Shown here piece by piece: positions 36,753-45,362 of a DNA stretch of 64,000 bases (the first letter of the stretch is position 1; each line of letters starts with the position of its first letter). The notes beneath the pieces were generated by a model. That model did not search any database. It was given only the letters and a program-made list of their open reading frames with translations, and was not told the DNA's origin. The DNA is from Undibacterium sp. KW1 (GTDB lineage: Bacteria > Pseudomonadota > Gammaproteobacteria > Burkholderiales > Burkholderiaceae_D): assembly GCF_009937955.1 (NCBI RefSeq), contig NZ_AP018439.1:2480001-2544000 (forward strand), read 5' to 3'. A program made the translations under genes and the position numbers.

Positions 36753-38150
36753 TTATGTTTTATTTGGTATTTTACCTGGGTTATTAAATTCCAATTGATT
36801 TTCGCCAGACTTGAGCGTCAATTTAGAAGCACTTCCCAATAACGCAGATGCAAGCTCATCTGCTGGATGTATGACACGTTCTGGCTCTGATTTTTCTGTT
36901 ATAAAAAGCCCCCTTGTGATACTGGTAAGAAGTTCTGTTGGCATTGACGTTGCAGTATTTTTTTGCCATTCAAGGCTGCTTTCGATTGCCCAGTTTGCGC
37001 GATTGATGTCCATCTTAAATTGCTGCAATTGGAACTCAAGATTCGCATGATGTTCCGCCCATTTATTTGTCCATTTTATGTAATAAAGTGTTGTTCCTAC
37101 CAAGCCAAATGACAGAAGCGTAATGCGGATCCATAGTGCATAAATTTCAGGTGATGTCGACCTATCAGGAGATATGTTCGCTGCAGGAATAGAGGCTGGT
37201 TGTTCTTTATCAACTGCTTGTTTTGATGACTTATCCACTGCAGCTATAGACGCGCTAGTTTTTTCTCTTGTGATATCTATAGCTGTCAATTGAGAAATTG
37301 ATAAAGCTAGAATTCCCATAAAGACGATAAACAGCGCAAACATGCCCCTTTGAACAGGCTCTCGTTTTTTTTCAGTCTTTTCTGATACACCAAATTGCGC
37401 AAATTGATCTTGTACATCTTTAAGTATGTTCTCACGATTTTGGCGACGTGCATGTGTGTTGTTACTGTCGTCAATTGTTTTTAATTTTTCGTCGAGAGCT
37501 ATACTCTTATCAGTTAATTCAGCCTGTTGAATCAAAATTTCGGATGTAAATTTTTTCCGCTCTTCTTCTAACTCTTCCAGTCTTTTTGAAATGCGAGTAT
37601 CAAATTCTTCATCCAATTTCTTTCTGTATTCGAGATTTTGTTCCGAACCTTTCTTGATCAATTCTTCATTTAATTGTTCAAGACGTGTCAGCGTCGCGGT
37701 GTGAATTGCCGCACTTTCTGCCATTGCTAGATCGACTTCACCCGCACTTGGTATAGTTAATGAAATCGCCTTTAACTTCTTGCTCAAGAACTGAACAACT
37801 GAGACGACTTGTTCCGCAGTCGCAGTGCTGTTTGTGTTCTGGAAAGTGATTTCATCTATGCCGCTGAAACGCTGTTCAACTGGCCTGTCGCCACCGCGAT
37901 GGTAAGTAAGCCAAGCGGCAAGTTTGCGTAATGGCAGACAGACCATTTCTCGATTTTTACCATCTTCACCAACTGCCATGATGATCATGGTAGTTGATTG
38001 GAACCGGTCATTTAGCTTAGGGCGCTGACTTTCCCAGGCAAGGCCCATGCCTTCAACAAGGGGTTTCATCGGCACCATAGGCTCATTGTTGTCATTGACG
38101 AACGTCAGCGTGTCTTCATAAAACGGGACTGGAATAATCTGAGTTTGCAT
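36753..38150 (-). CDS. P22-antirepressor-N domain protein with coiled coil and two membrane helices
   Basis: The 465-residue reading starts at the ATG 38150, preceded by AAAGG. Residues 1-100 resemble the P22_AR_N / phage antirepressor N-terminal domain (IIPVPFYEDTLTFVNDNNEP, then PMKPLVEGMGLAWESQRPKL and CLPLRKLAAWL). Residues 160-260 are a charged coiled coil (RISKRLEELEEERKKFTSEI). Two hydrophobic helices follow at about 285-305 (GMFALFIVFMGILALSISQL) and 355-375. The tail has no recognised domain. An antirepressor domain on a membrane protein is unusual. The gene is AT-richer than its flanks. Role unknown; superinfection control or phage defence is speculation. Confidence 0.65.
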   Translation of the reverse strand: MQTQIIPVPFYEDTLTFVNDNNEPMVPMKPLVEGMGLAWESQRPKLNDRFQSTTMIIMAVGEDGKNREMVCLPLRKLAAWLTYHRGGDRPVEQRFSGIDEITFQNTNSTATAEQVVSVVQFLSKKLKAISLTIPSAGEVDLAMAESAAIHTATLTRLEQLNEELIKKGSEQNLEYRKKLDEEFDTRISKRLEELEEERKKFTSEILIQQAELTDKSIALDEKLKTIDDSNNTHARRQNRENILKDVQDQFAQFGVSEKTEKKREPVQRGMFALFIVFMGILALSISQLTAIDITREKTSASIAAVDKSSKQAVDKEQPASIPAANISPDRSTSPEIYALWIRITLLSFGLVGTTLYYIKWTNKWAEHHANLEFQLQQFKMDINRANWAIESSLEWQKNTATSMPTELLTSITRGLFITEKSEPERVIHPADELASALLGSASKLTLKSGENQLEFNNPGKIPNKT

Positions 38151-38250
38151 GTTCTTGCCTTTAATTAATTGGATTCGTTGTGCGCGCATAGAAAATAGTA
38201 AATTAGTTTGCAAAATATTACGAGACCGCGAAAAGCTGACGCAAATTGCA

Positions 38251-38467
38251 CATCATGAAATGTGGCTGGCGTCGTCGCCGTCTGCGGCGATGGCTGCAAG
38301 AGTTGCTCCAGCCTCTGGCGTAAGATGGGCTCGCGTTTCTGGGCTATTGCCGGGGCTAGTGGGGGTATTTGTGCCGGCACTGGTGCTGCAAGCCTGGACG
38401 GGGATTGACAGGCGCACAGTGCAAGTGCGCACGCTGTTAATAAACTGGTCGCGTTTGGATTTTTCAT
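38251..38467 (-). pseudogene. Rz1-like o-spanin lipoprotein remnant, nested inside Rz
   Basis: Inside the Rz-like frame, in a different minus-strand frame, an ATG at 38467 opens a short lipoprotein: MKNPNATSLLTACALALCAC ends in a lipobox-like LCAC, followed by a Pro/Ala-rich stretch (PAPVPAQIPPLAPA is approximate; APVPAQIPPLAP is read directly) and a helix (REPILRQRLEQLL). Small, Pro-rich lipoproteins embedded in Rz are the known Rz1 architecture. The original C-terminus is lost at the same break as Rz (about 38268); the open frame then continues into unrelated sequence to 38165. Confidence 0.6.
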
Positions 38468-38732
38468 CTTGTAGCTCTTTTTGGTGGGTGGTGGCGATGA
38501 TGGCGAGGCTGCGGGACATGAGCCTTTCGTTTTCTCTGGCTGCTTCGCTGGCCTGGGCTTGGTCCTTTGCAATCTGGGCGGTGAGTTTATCGACCTGGTG
38601 GACGGCGTCTTTGTATTTGACGATGCAGAAGAGGGCTGCGGCGCCTGAATTTGGTGAGTACGAAGATTTCATCCGAATAGAGCGCGAGGTGATTATGTAG
38701 GGGTAGTAGGGGTAAGGGAGCAGGTCTGGCAT
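38253..38732 (-). pseudogene. Rz-like i-spanin remnant
   Basis: The middle of this 159-residue frame reads like the periplasmic coiled coil of a phage Rz protein (KDAVHQVDKLTAQIAKDQAQ, then SLAIIATTHQKELQDEKSKR, and an INSVRTCTVRLSIPV segment). The normal N-terminal membrane helix is not convincing (only AAALFCIVKYK), and the C-terminus stops abruptly after AADGDDA, where the sequence runs into the antirepressor upstream region. Both ends look truncated, so this is a remnant of a lysis cassette. A second gene, Rz1, is nested in another frame. Confidence 0.65.
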
Positions 38733-38769
38733 TCATGCATTTCCAACCCAGCGGGCGATTACGTGCTGC
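38721..38769. repeat. Diverged direct repeat, copy 1
   Basis: This 49-base stretch matches 39167-39215 at 41 of 49 positions by my count, in the same orientation. The pair brackets the frameshifted small gene. On the minus strand one frame of both copies reads QH(V/L)IA..VG(N/D)A, so they may be C-terminal ends of duplicated phage genes. Confidence 0.6.
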
Positions 38770-39112
38770 TAATTGCCCCTTTGCGGGCTGGTCGCTTCGC
38801 CATACCCATCCTGCAGAATGCAAGTTGCATCGCGTGACAACCCAGCTATCAATGATTATTTCAAGCCCAGTTGCGCCACAAGTCTCACAGATTGCCAGAC
38901 TTCGCTCGGCCACATCGTCTAAGTAGTCGGTGAACGCCGTGTCGTTGTGTGGAGCAAGATCAAATCTTAATGCCCCATTTTTGGAAGGCACACGTTATCG
39001 ATATATGTGGAGGTAAATTCTCGAAGACTTCGTCGACTAAGGGCAGCCAGCCTTCACCACAAGTGTCTCGGATCGCGTCTCGCGCCTGCATCCTAGTCAA
39101 ACAATTTTCCAT
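38731..39112 (-). pseudogene. Frameshifted small Cys-rich conserved phage/prophage gene
   Basis: Two minus-strand frames belong together. From the ATG at 39112 (or 39091) the first reads MQARDAIRDTCGEGWLPLVD then EVFENLPPHISITCAFQKWG and stops at about 38962. A second frame then continues with LRFDLAPHNDTAF, YLDDVAERSLAICETCGATG and VVTRCNLH. The junction QKWG-I/ALRFDL indicates one small indel near 38961-38975. The product would be a small protein with a CxxC...C..H zinc-ribbon-like end. I recall similar unnamed proteins but no function. The 3' boundary is uncertain because the open frame runs on into repeat copy 1. Confidence 0.6.
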
Positions 39113-39166
39113 TTGAAGTCTCCGTAGTTTCCGCTAATTGTCGGGTTATGTCGCAGGGTGGAGGGC

Positions 39167-39215
39167 CAAGTCTGACATCCATGCATCTCCAACCTGGAGG
39201 GCGATTAGGTGCTGC
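39167..39215. repeat. Diverged direct repeat, copy 2
   Basis: Second copy of the 49-base element at 38721-38769, 446 bases away, same orientation, 8 differences. It lies just upstream of the start of the frameshifted gene. Confidence 0.6.
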
Positions 39216-39374
39216 CCCCAGCCTTCTTCGGCTACAAAGTCAAGACGTAAAACGGGACGTAGAATAAATTGTTATCTTATTGCTCTTTCTTTGCGATCTA
39301 AATTATGTTACCCTCGCGGGCTGCTTAAAATTTAGACACATTATTTCACATAGATAAATTGGTGAGTAGAATTT

Positions 39375-39403
39375 TTGACAAATATTAAGGAGTGTCCGAA
39401 AAT
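39375..39403 (+). promoter_or_regulatory. Candidate sigma-70 promoter of the secretion operon
   Basis: A perfect -35 hexamer TTGACA (39375-39380), a 17-base spacer and GAAAAT (39398-39403; four of six match TATAAT). It would start transcription about 50 bases before the first pseudopilin gene. Confidence 0.4.
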
Positions 39404-39462
39404 CGCGACTCTCTGTAACAATATTCCATATTAGTTAGACAATCAGGTATCAAGTGAATTTC

Positions 39463-39897
39463 ATGCTTAAAGCTAAGGGACGCCAGTATTTTCAAAAACG
39501 AAATGCAGGTTTTACGTTATTGGAATTGTTGGTTGTCGTAGTAATCATAGGCCTGCTCGCTTCTTATGTCGGACCTAAATACTTTGCTCAAATAGGCAAG
39601 TCTGAGGCGGCGGTTGCAAAAGCGCAAATTACTGCATTTGAAAAGGCATTGGATACCTACCGCATTGATGTGGGGCGGTTTCCAACGACAGAAGAAGGGT
39701 TGGCTGGTTTGCTTGAAAACCCATCTGCAAATACAAAATGGAATGGACCCTATTTGAAAAAATCCATTCCAGTTGATCCCTGGGGGCGTCCGTATCGCTA
39801 TCTGTCGCCAGCCAAGGACAAGGATTTTGAGATCATTTCTTACGGCAAAGATGGGCAAGCGGGCGGCACAGGTGATGATGCCGATATCAGTAACTAG
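39463..39897 (+). CDS. gspG: Major pseudopilin GspG
   Basis: GspG polymerises into the pseudopilus that pushes substrates through a type II secretin. The prepilin signal is KRNAG followed by FTLLELLVVVVIIGLLASYV, with Glu at position 5 of the mature protein. The body (VGPKYFAQIGKSEAAVAKAQ, FEKALDTYRIDVGRFPTTEE and the calcium-site region SYGKDGQAGGTGDDAD) is textbook GspG. The ATG at 39463 is chosen; an in-frame GTG at 39454 is also possible. No prepilin peptidase gene is in the window, so it must be processed by one encoded elsewhere. First gene of the operon. Confidence 0.94.
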   Translation: MLKAKGRQYFQKRNAGFTLLELLVVVVIIGLLASYVGPKYFAQIGKSEAAVAKAQITAFEKALDTYRIDVGRFPTTEEGLAGLLENPSANTKWNGPYLKKSIPVDPWGRPYRYLSPAKDKDFEIISYGKDGQAGGTGDDADISN

Positions 39898-39929
39898 GTG
39901 CTTTTGGCGCAAACTTTTTAAATCAAATT

Positions 39930-41132
39930 ATGCGCTTCAAAATAAGGGCACTGACACCTGATCAGCAAATCATTGAAGAAATCATCGATGCACGCACTGA
40001 AGCCGATGTGCGCCTGATGATAAAGAACCGTGGCTGGGTGATATCTTCACTGCAGCAAATTGGTGCTCTGTCGTTATTGAAGGCCGGTCACTCCGGTTTA
40101 AAGCCTACAAAATTTTCATTGTTACTGTTTAGCCAGGAATTATTGGCTTTGCTTAATGCTGGCCTGACTATTGTAGAAGCACTGGAAGCCTTGCTTGAAA
40201 AAGAGCAAAACCAGGAAATTCGTAGTGTACTTTCTAGCATTCTGACAGGTCTGCAGGAAGGTAAGCGTTTTTCACAGGTGCTGGCCGAACAGGCGGAATA
40301 CTTTCCGGATTTATTTGTTGGCATTGTCCAGGCATCAGAAAGCGCAAGTACCTTGCCACCATCGTTGGCGCGGTTTATTGAATACCAGCAGCGTATTGAT
40401 GTCGTCTGGAATAAAATTATCAGCTCCCTTATTTACCCCGCCATCCTGTTTCTTGTTGGCGGCGCGGTTACATTTTTTTTGCTGGTGTATGTGGTCCCTC
40501 GTTTTGCTGAGGTTTATCGCGGTACTGGACGTTCTCTGCCTTGGTCGTCTCAGCTACTGTTGAATTGGGGGGCGTTCGTGACAGAGCATGCCTCAGTATT
40601 TACCTTGGTTTGCCTGGCTGGCGCTTTGTTTTCAGGCATCTTCATCAAAGGTATCTGGCAAAGAAACGGCGCTTTGGGTCTTGTCGCCAAATTTCCGGGT
40701 TTTAGCGAGTCGATTCGTATTTATTCTTTATCCAGACTGTATATGACCCTGGGCATGTTGCTGGACGGTGGAATCCCCATCGTTGCTGCCTTGAATACAG
40801 CTGCCAACATGGCAGGGGGCAATATGCAAACCGCTTTGCTTCAGGCAACTGCTTCGATTGAATCCGGTGTCATGCTGTCTGAGGCTTTTGAGCACTATGA
40901 ATTGACGACACCGATTTCCCAGCGGCTGTTAAGAGTTGGTGAGCGCACTGGCGAATTGGGGAAGATGCTGACGCAATCAGCCAATTTTTATGAAGGCGAA
41001 ATCACGCGCTGGATAGACCGTTTCATCCGTAGTTTTGAACCAATTTTGATGGCTGTCATTGGTCTGATTGTTGGCACCATTGTAGTGCTTTTGTATATGC
41101 CTATCTTTGATCTGGCGGATGGTCTTTCATGA
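39930..41132 (+). CDS. gspF: Type II secretion inner-membrane platform protein GspF
   Basis: A 400-residue GspF/PilC platform protein. The N-terminal small domain (DARTEADVRLMIKNRGWVIS) is followed by the first GspF domain (FSLLLFSQELLALLNAGLTI, then ALLEKEQN). A pair of membrane helices lies at about 170-195 and 215-240, with the second domain and the final membrane helix (ILMAVIGLIVGTIVVLLYMP) after them. It transmits motor action from GspE. It overlaps gspE by 4 bases. Confidence 0.93.
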   Translation: MRFKIRALTPDQQIIEEIIDARTEADVRLMIKNRGWVISSLQQIGALSLLKAGHSGLKPTKFSLLLFSQELLALLNAGLTIVEALEALLEKEQNQEIRSVLSSILTGLQEGKRFSQVLAEQAEYFPDLFVGIVQASESASTLPPSLARFIEYQQRIDVVWNKIISSLIYPAILFLVGGAVTFFLLVYVVPRFAEVYRGTGRSLPWSSQLLLNWGAFVTEHASVFTLVCLAGALFSGIFIKGIWQRNGALGLVAKFPGFSESIRIYSLSRLYMTLGMLLDGGIPIVAALNTAANMAGGNMQTALLQATASIESGVMLSEAFEHYELTTPISQRLLRVGERTGELGKMLTQSANFYEGEITRWIDRFIRSFEPILMAVIGLIVGTIVVLLYMPIFDLADGLS

Positions 41133-42832
41133 ATACAACTTCCGATAATATGACCAGCGTCCTGGTTACGCCTGAGTTGCTGCAGCAAGCCAGGGACTAT
41201 GCCAATCAACATCATGTCAGCATGTGGCTTGCCCTGCATAACCTGACCCAGGTGGAGCCCAGGAAGCTGCTGCAAATGCTGGGCCACTATTGCGATATGC
41301 CAGTGATGGAGACGATGGAGTTGCAGGCACACGTGCCTGCTTTTGATTTGTTGCCGCTGAATCGTGCCATGCAAAAGCAAAGCCTGATACTGCGTGATAC
41401 ACAAAATTGCTTATTTGCTGTCATCTCTGATCCCTTTGATCCTGATGCCCAGATATGGCTTGGTTCCATCGCTAAATCGCCTCTACAGTTCCGGCTAGCA
41501 TTAAATACCGACATACAGGCATACCTGTCGCGCCATGAAGATACTACCCGCACTACGGATAGCCTGGCGAATACTGCGTCCCTTGATACTGCCGCCAAGC
41601 GTGAAAGCAAAGCTGCCACCAGGTTGTCATTTGAATCTGTTTCTGAAGCGGCCAGCCCTGCGGTCAAGTTGGTCAATACTACCTTGTACGATGCTTTAAA
41701 AGTTGGTGCTTCAGATATCCATCTGGAGAGCACGGCACATGGTTTGAGCGTCAAGTACCGGATTGATGGTGTGTTAGATCACGTCACTTCTACAACTGGT
41801 ATCGCTGATGCTGAACAGGTAATTTCCCGGCTTAAGGTATTGGCTGAGCTTGATATTTCAGAGCGCCGGGTGCCGCAAGATGGCAGTTTTTGTATTGAGG
41901 TCAATGACAGGGAAATCGATTTGCGGCTTTCCATCATGCCCAGTATACATGGCGAAGATGCGGTTATCCGTATCCTCGATAAACGCGCAATGGTAGAAGC
42001 TTATGGTGCCCTCAGTCTGGAAGCATTGGGTTTTGATGAAGCCTCACTGGTTACCTTGCGCATGCTGACAGAAGAGCCGTATGGCATGTTGCTGGTGACT
42101 GGGCCTACTGGCTCGGGTAAAACTACTACGCTCTATGCAGCACTGTCAGAAATCAATAGCGGACGCGAAAAGATCATTACCATTGAAGACCCGGTCGAAT
42201 ATCAATTGCCCGGCATTTTGCAAATCCCGGTAAATGAGAAAAAAGGACTCACCTTTGCCAAGGGCCTGCGTTCTATCTTGCGCCACGACCCCGACAAGAT
42301 CATGGTGGGTGAAATTCGCGACCAGGAGACGGCAGAAATAGCCGTGCAGTCTGCACTGACCGGCCATCTGGTGCTCACCACAGTGCACGCCAATAATGTA
42401 TTCGATGTATTTGGGCGCTTTGCTCATATGGGTATAGATCCTTATGCCTTTGTGTCTGCGTTGAACGGCATCTGGGCACAGCGGCTGGTCCGTATCAATT
42501 GCCCGCATTGTTCGACAGAAATCACTGTTGATGAACATATGTTGAAGCGAGTCAATCTTACTGTGGAAGACGTTCACGATTACCATTTCAGACAAGGACA
42601 GGGTTGTGGTGATTGTCGCGGAACCGGTTATAAAGGCAGGCGCGCCATCGCAGAGATACTGACTTTGACTGATGAAATCCGTGAAATGATTATCGAAAAA
42701 CGTCCTATCAGGCAGATCAAGGACGCTGCAAGACGAAATGGTACAACCACCCTGCGTGAAGCTGCGCTGGCAATGGTCAGGCGCGGCGACACGACGCTGG
42801 AAGAAATAAAAAGGATTACGCTGCATGCTTAA
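41129..42832 (+). CDS. gspE: Type II secretion ATPase GspE
   Basis: The 567-residue hexameric motor has the full GspE/PilB layout. An N-terminal regulatory domain precedes the N2 domain (ASDIHLESTAHGLSVKYRID). Walker A is GPTGSGKTTTLYAAL and the Asp box is ITIEDPVEYQLPG. Walker B lies in HDPDKIMVGEIRDQETAEIA and the His box in TGHLVLTTVHANN. A zinc site is formed by CPHC and CGDC, as in true GspE. All catalytic elements are intact. It overlaps the following gene by 8 bases. Confidence 0.95.
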   Translation: MNTTSDNMTSVLVTPELLQQARDYANQHHVSMWLALHNLTQVEPRKLLQMLGHYCDMPVMETMELQAHVPAFDLLPLNRAMQKQSLILRDTQNCLFAVISDPFDPDAQIWLGSIAKSPLQFRLALNTDIQAYLSRHEDTTRTTDSLANTASLDTAAKRESKAATRLSFESVSEAASPAVKLVNTTLYDALKVGASDIHLESTAHGLSVKYRIDGVLDHVTSTTGIADAEQVISRLKVLAELDISERRVPQDGSFCIEVNDREIDLRLSIMPSIHGEDAVIRILDKRAMVEAYGALSLEALGFDEASLVTLRMLTEEPYGMLLVTGPTGSGKTTTLYAALSEINSGREKIITIEDPVEYQLPGILQIPVNEKKGLTFAKGLRSILRHDPDKIMVGEIRDQETAEIAVQSALTGHLVLTTVHANNVFDVFGRFAHMGIDPYAFVSALNGIWAQRLVRINCPHCSTEITVDEHMLKRVNLTVEDVHDYHFRQGQGCGDCRGTGYKGRRAIAEILTLTDEIREMIIEKRPIRQIKDAARRNGTTTLREAALAMVRRGDTTLEEIKRITLHA

Positions 42833-43649
42833 ATTCTTTTGTTCGTCCTTATTGGTTGATATCAACACCAGCCAGTTTCATATCAGCCGGCAGACAGCAA
42901 AAATCCGTCGCACGACAACACTTGAGGCTACAGCGCCAGTTCCCTTCGACATAGAGCTGGATGACCATCATTTTTGCGCGCATTGGCAGTCGGTATTTAC
43001 CAGCTATCCAGATAGAAAATTGTTGCTCGAATTGATAGTGGACGATGTTTTGGTCAAGTATTTTGTGTTGGCACCACCTGCGCAGGCGCGGTCTTTGAAA
43101 GATCTTCATGCGGCAGCGCAGATGCGCCTGGAAACTTTGTTTGGCGTGTCCGGGGATGACTGGCTCATTAGCGCGGACTGGCAAGGTAATGAACCTTCTT
43201 TAGTTTGTGCCATTCCCAAGGTGCTTCTGGAAAAAATAGGCATTGCAAGTAAACAATCAGGTCAACAAATATTGAGCTTGCAGCCTCGCTTTGTGTGGTT
43301 ATGGAACCAATGCAAGCAAAGGCTCCCAATGGATGGTTGGTTTGCATCTGTTGATGAGAAAATCATGACGCTGGCTGCATTCCGGGGCGGAAGTGTGAAT
43401 ATGATCACCAGCATACTGTTGCCCAAGGATAGCGATAACGTATGGGTGCAAACTCAATTGCAAAGGCTGGCAATGCTGCATCATTTGACCCCGCCTGCGC
43501 AATTATTGCTTGCTGGTCGAATCCCGGCAGCATGGCAAATGAGCCTGTTGCACCGTACTAATCAGTATCAAATCGCAAAAATAGACTTCGCAAATAAAAT
43601 AGCTACTGCCAAGACCGCGTTGGGAAGCATGGAGGAGGTCGCTTCATGA
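42825..43649 (+). CDS. GspL/PilM-like cytoplasmic assembly protein
   Basis: A 274-residue soluble protein in the place where PilM or the cytoplasmic part of GspL is expected. No clear motif remains, but the alternation of strands and the segment QILSLQPRFVWLWNQCKQRL followed by GWFASVDEKIMTLAAFRGGS resembles the actin-like fold of such proteins. No membrane helix is seen. The overlap with gspE and with the next gene supports a role in the same inner-membrane platform. Assignment rests on context. Confidence 0.6.
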   Translation: MLKFFCSSLLVDINTSQFHISRQTAKIRRTTTLEATAPVPFDIELDDHHFCAHWQSVFTSYPDRKLLLELIVDDVLVKYFVLAPPAQARSLKDLHAAAQMRLETLFGVSGDDWLISADWQGNEPSLVCAIPKVLLEKIGIASKQSGQQILSLQPRFVWLWNQCKQRLPMDGWFASVDEKIMTLAAFRGGSVNMITSILLPKDSDNVWVQTQLQRLAMLHHLTPPAQLLLAGRIPAAWQMSLLHRTNQYQIAKIDFANKIATAKTALGSMEEVAS

Positions 43650-44200
43650 GATCACTACAAATAGAATTTGCTCCAGATTCGATAGCAAAGCGCTTGCATT
43701 ACACTTCATTTCCAGTGCTGCTGCTGGCTGTATTCACCTTGATCCTGCTTTGTGGTCTGGTATGGCGTGGTAAGCAACTGATGCAAACCAGCATGCATGT
43801 TACTGAAAAAGTACAGGCCTTGAAAGCCGATATCGAGAGGGTAGAGAAAAGACAAATCAAGACGCCAGTTGCCAAGCTAGCTCAGGAGCAAGTGATTGCG
43901 ATCAATCAGGCCGTTGCCAAACTCAATCTGCCCTGGACGGATGTGTTTGATGCGCTGGAAAAAGCCAGTTCTGACAAAGTCGCCTTGTTGCAAGTGACAC
44001 CGAATAGTCAAAAAGCCAGTTTGAAAGCAATTGCAGAGACAAAGAATGGCGACGATATGATTGCGTATATCGAAGTCTTGAAACAACAAAAACTGTTTAC
44101 CACCGTGGTTCTTGAAAAACATGAGATCAACGAGCAAGACCAGAACAAACCATACAGGTTTCAATTTGAAGTGCAATGGCGTGACGGAGTGAGGCAATGA
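43646..44200 (+). CDS. PilN-like inner-membrane assembly protein
   Basis: A 184-residue bitopic protein with a short cytoplasmic start (MRSLQIEFAPDSIAKR), one membrane helix at about 21-42 (SFPVLLLAVFTLILLCGLVW), a coiled coil (TEKVQALKADIERVEKR) and a small periplasmic alpha/beta domain. This is the PilN layout. Four-base overlaps on both sides place it in the platform block. Confidence 0.65.
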   Translation: MRSLQIEFAPDSIAKRLHYTSFPVLLLAVFTLILLCGLVWRGKQLMQTSMHVTEKVQALKADIERVEKRQIKTPVAKLAQEQVIAINQAVAKLNLPWTDVFDALEKASSDKVALLQVTPNSQKASLKAIAETKNGDDMIAYIEVLKQQKLFTTVVLEKHEINEQDQNKPYRFQFEVQWRDGVRQ

Positions 44201-44808
44201 CGACAACTCTACAACATGCCCCCGGTTCAGCAAGACAAATTCGACTCGCCATTGCGCTTTTGGCGCACAGATTGGGTTGGTTTACATTGCTGTTGTTTAG
44301 TTTGTTGCTTGCTGCCAGTGCAGCCTGGTGGTGTGGAGTACCTTATGTGCAAAAGCAAATCTATAGCATGGAAGAGCAACTGGCTGATGTGCAGGCCAGG
44401 CGCCAGCAATTGAATGTCGCAAAGCAAACTCCAGCGCCGGATGATAATTTACTACGCCTGAACGCGTTTTATGAATTGCTGGGTGAAAAGAAGCATGTAG
44501 AACAGCAAGTTAAAACCATACTGTATCTGGCCAATGAGGCAGGTGTTAGTCTGAAAGCTGGCGAGTATCAACTGGCAGAAAATAGTGCAGGTAAATTTTA
44601 TACCTATAAGGTGCAATTGCCTGTGAAGGGAAGTTACCAGCAAATCCGGAAATTTGCAGAACAGGTTTTGTTGACTATTCCATTTGCATCGCTGGATGAA
44701 ATTTCATTCAAACGTGAAGCCATCAACGGTACTACGATAGAATCGAAAATGATATTCACTATCTACGTGAGCGCAGCTATCGCAGCACCCGACAGAGGTT
44801 TTGAATGA
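44197..44808 (+). CDS. PilO/GspM-like inner-membrane assembly protein
   Basis: A 203-residue protein with one membrane helix at about 26-48 (LGWFTLLLFSLLLAASAAWW), then a coiled coil (KQIYSMEEQLADVQARRQQL) and a ferredoxin-like periplasmic domain (YTYKVQLPVKGSYQQIRKFA). This matches PilO or GspM. It pairs with the PilN-like protein encoded just before it. Confidence 0.7.
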   Translation: MTTTLQHAPGSARQIRLAIALLAHRLGWFTLLLFSLLLAASAAWWCGVPYVQKQIYSMEEQLADVQARRQQLNVAKQTPAPDDNLLRLNAFYELLGEKKHVEQQVKTILYLANEAGVSLKAGEYQLAENSAGKFYTYKVQLPVKGSYQQIRKFAEQVLLTIPFASLDEISFKREAINGTTIESKMIFTIYVSAAIAAPDRGFE

Positions 44809-45350
44809 ACGCGCGCAAGATATTGCTGGGCGTTTGTTTGGTTGTTGCTGCATGGCTGGCCCTGTTTGCAGATAAAACTCCTGATGCAGATGTCGTCGAG
44901 GCCGTGACACCTGCCAAGAAAACACAGGTAACGCAAACAAATCTTGCCAGCACCAAGCCAGTGGGCGCCAACGCAAAGCTGCCCGCTGCAAGCCAGGTAC
45001 AGACGATTGCTGCTGTCATCGACAGGAAACAATTAATTGCTGCTGATTACAAAGCGAATGGAAACTTTTTTGATGCGCAAAGCTGGACACCGCCACCTCC
45101 ACCAACAGCCAAACCACCACCACCTCCGCCACCAACTGCGCCGCCGCTACCATTTCGTTATCTGGGTAAAAAGACAGATGATGGCCAGATAGAAGTGTAC
45201 TTGTCTAGCGGCGACAGGACTTTTATCGTCCAGGAAAAAACCATTATTGAAAATATCTACCGTGTCGATGCCATCAAACCGACCATGATGAGCATCACTT
45301 ACCTGCCTTTAAATCAGGTGCAGACTTTGCAAATTGGTAGCACAGATTAA
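44805..45350 (+). CDS. PilP/GspC-like protein with proline-rich linker
   Basis: A 181-residue protein with an N-terminal hydrophobic helix (ILLGVCLVVAAWLALFA), a linker, and a proline tract (PPPPPTAKPPPPPPPTAPP) at about 90-110. A small beta domain follows (FRYLGKKTDDGQIEVYLSSG, then RTFIVQEKTIIENIYRVDAI), resembling the homology region of PilP and GspC that contacts the secretin's N0 domain. It ends 12 bases before the secretin gene, consistent with bridging inner and outer membranes. Confidence 0.7.
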   Translation: MNARKILLGVCLVVAAWLALFADKTPDADVVEAVTPAKKTQVTQTNLASTKPVGANAKLPAASQVQTIAAVIDRKQLIAADYKANGNFFDAQSWTPPPPPTAKPPPPPPPTAPPLPFRYLGKKTDDGQIEVYLSSGDRTFIVQEKTIIENIYRVDAIKPTMMSITYLPLNQVQTLQIGSTD

Positions 45351-45362
45351 AAAAGAGTATTC

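Larger units (their letters stand above)
39113..39453. other. Intergenic region between prophage debris and the secretion operon
   Basis: The first 100 bases carry repeat copy 2 and, on the minus strand, a short tail of coding-like sequence (LDFVAEEGWGQHLIALQVGD, ending in a stop at 39150-39152) that could be the end of a lost gene. The part from 39240 on is AT-rich and contains the candidate promoter of the secretion operon. No complete gene is seen. Confidence 0.5.

Noticed and set aside
35521..39453. attR copy of the tRNA-Ser 3' end at the far side of the prophage debris
   Set aside because: I looked for a second copy of the T-arm/acceptor sequence and found none, so attachment sites are not called.
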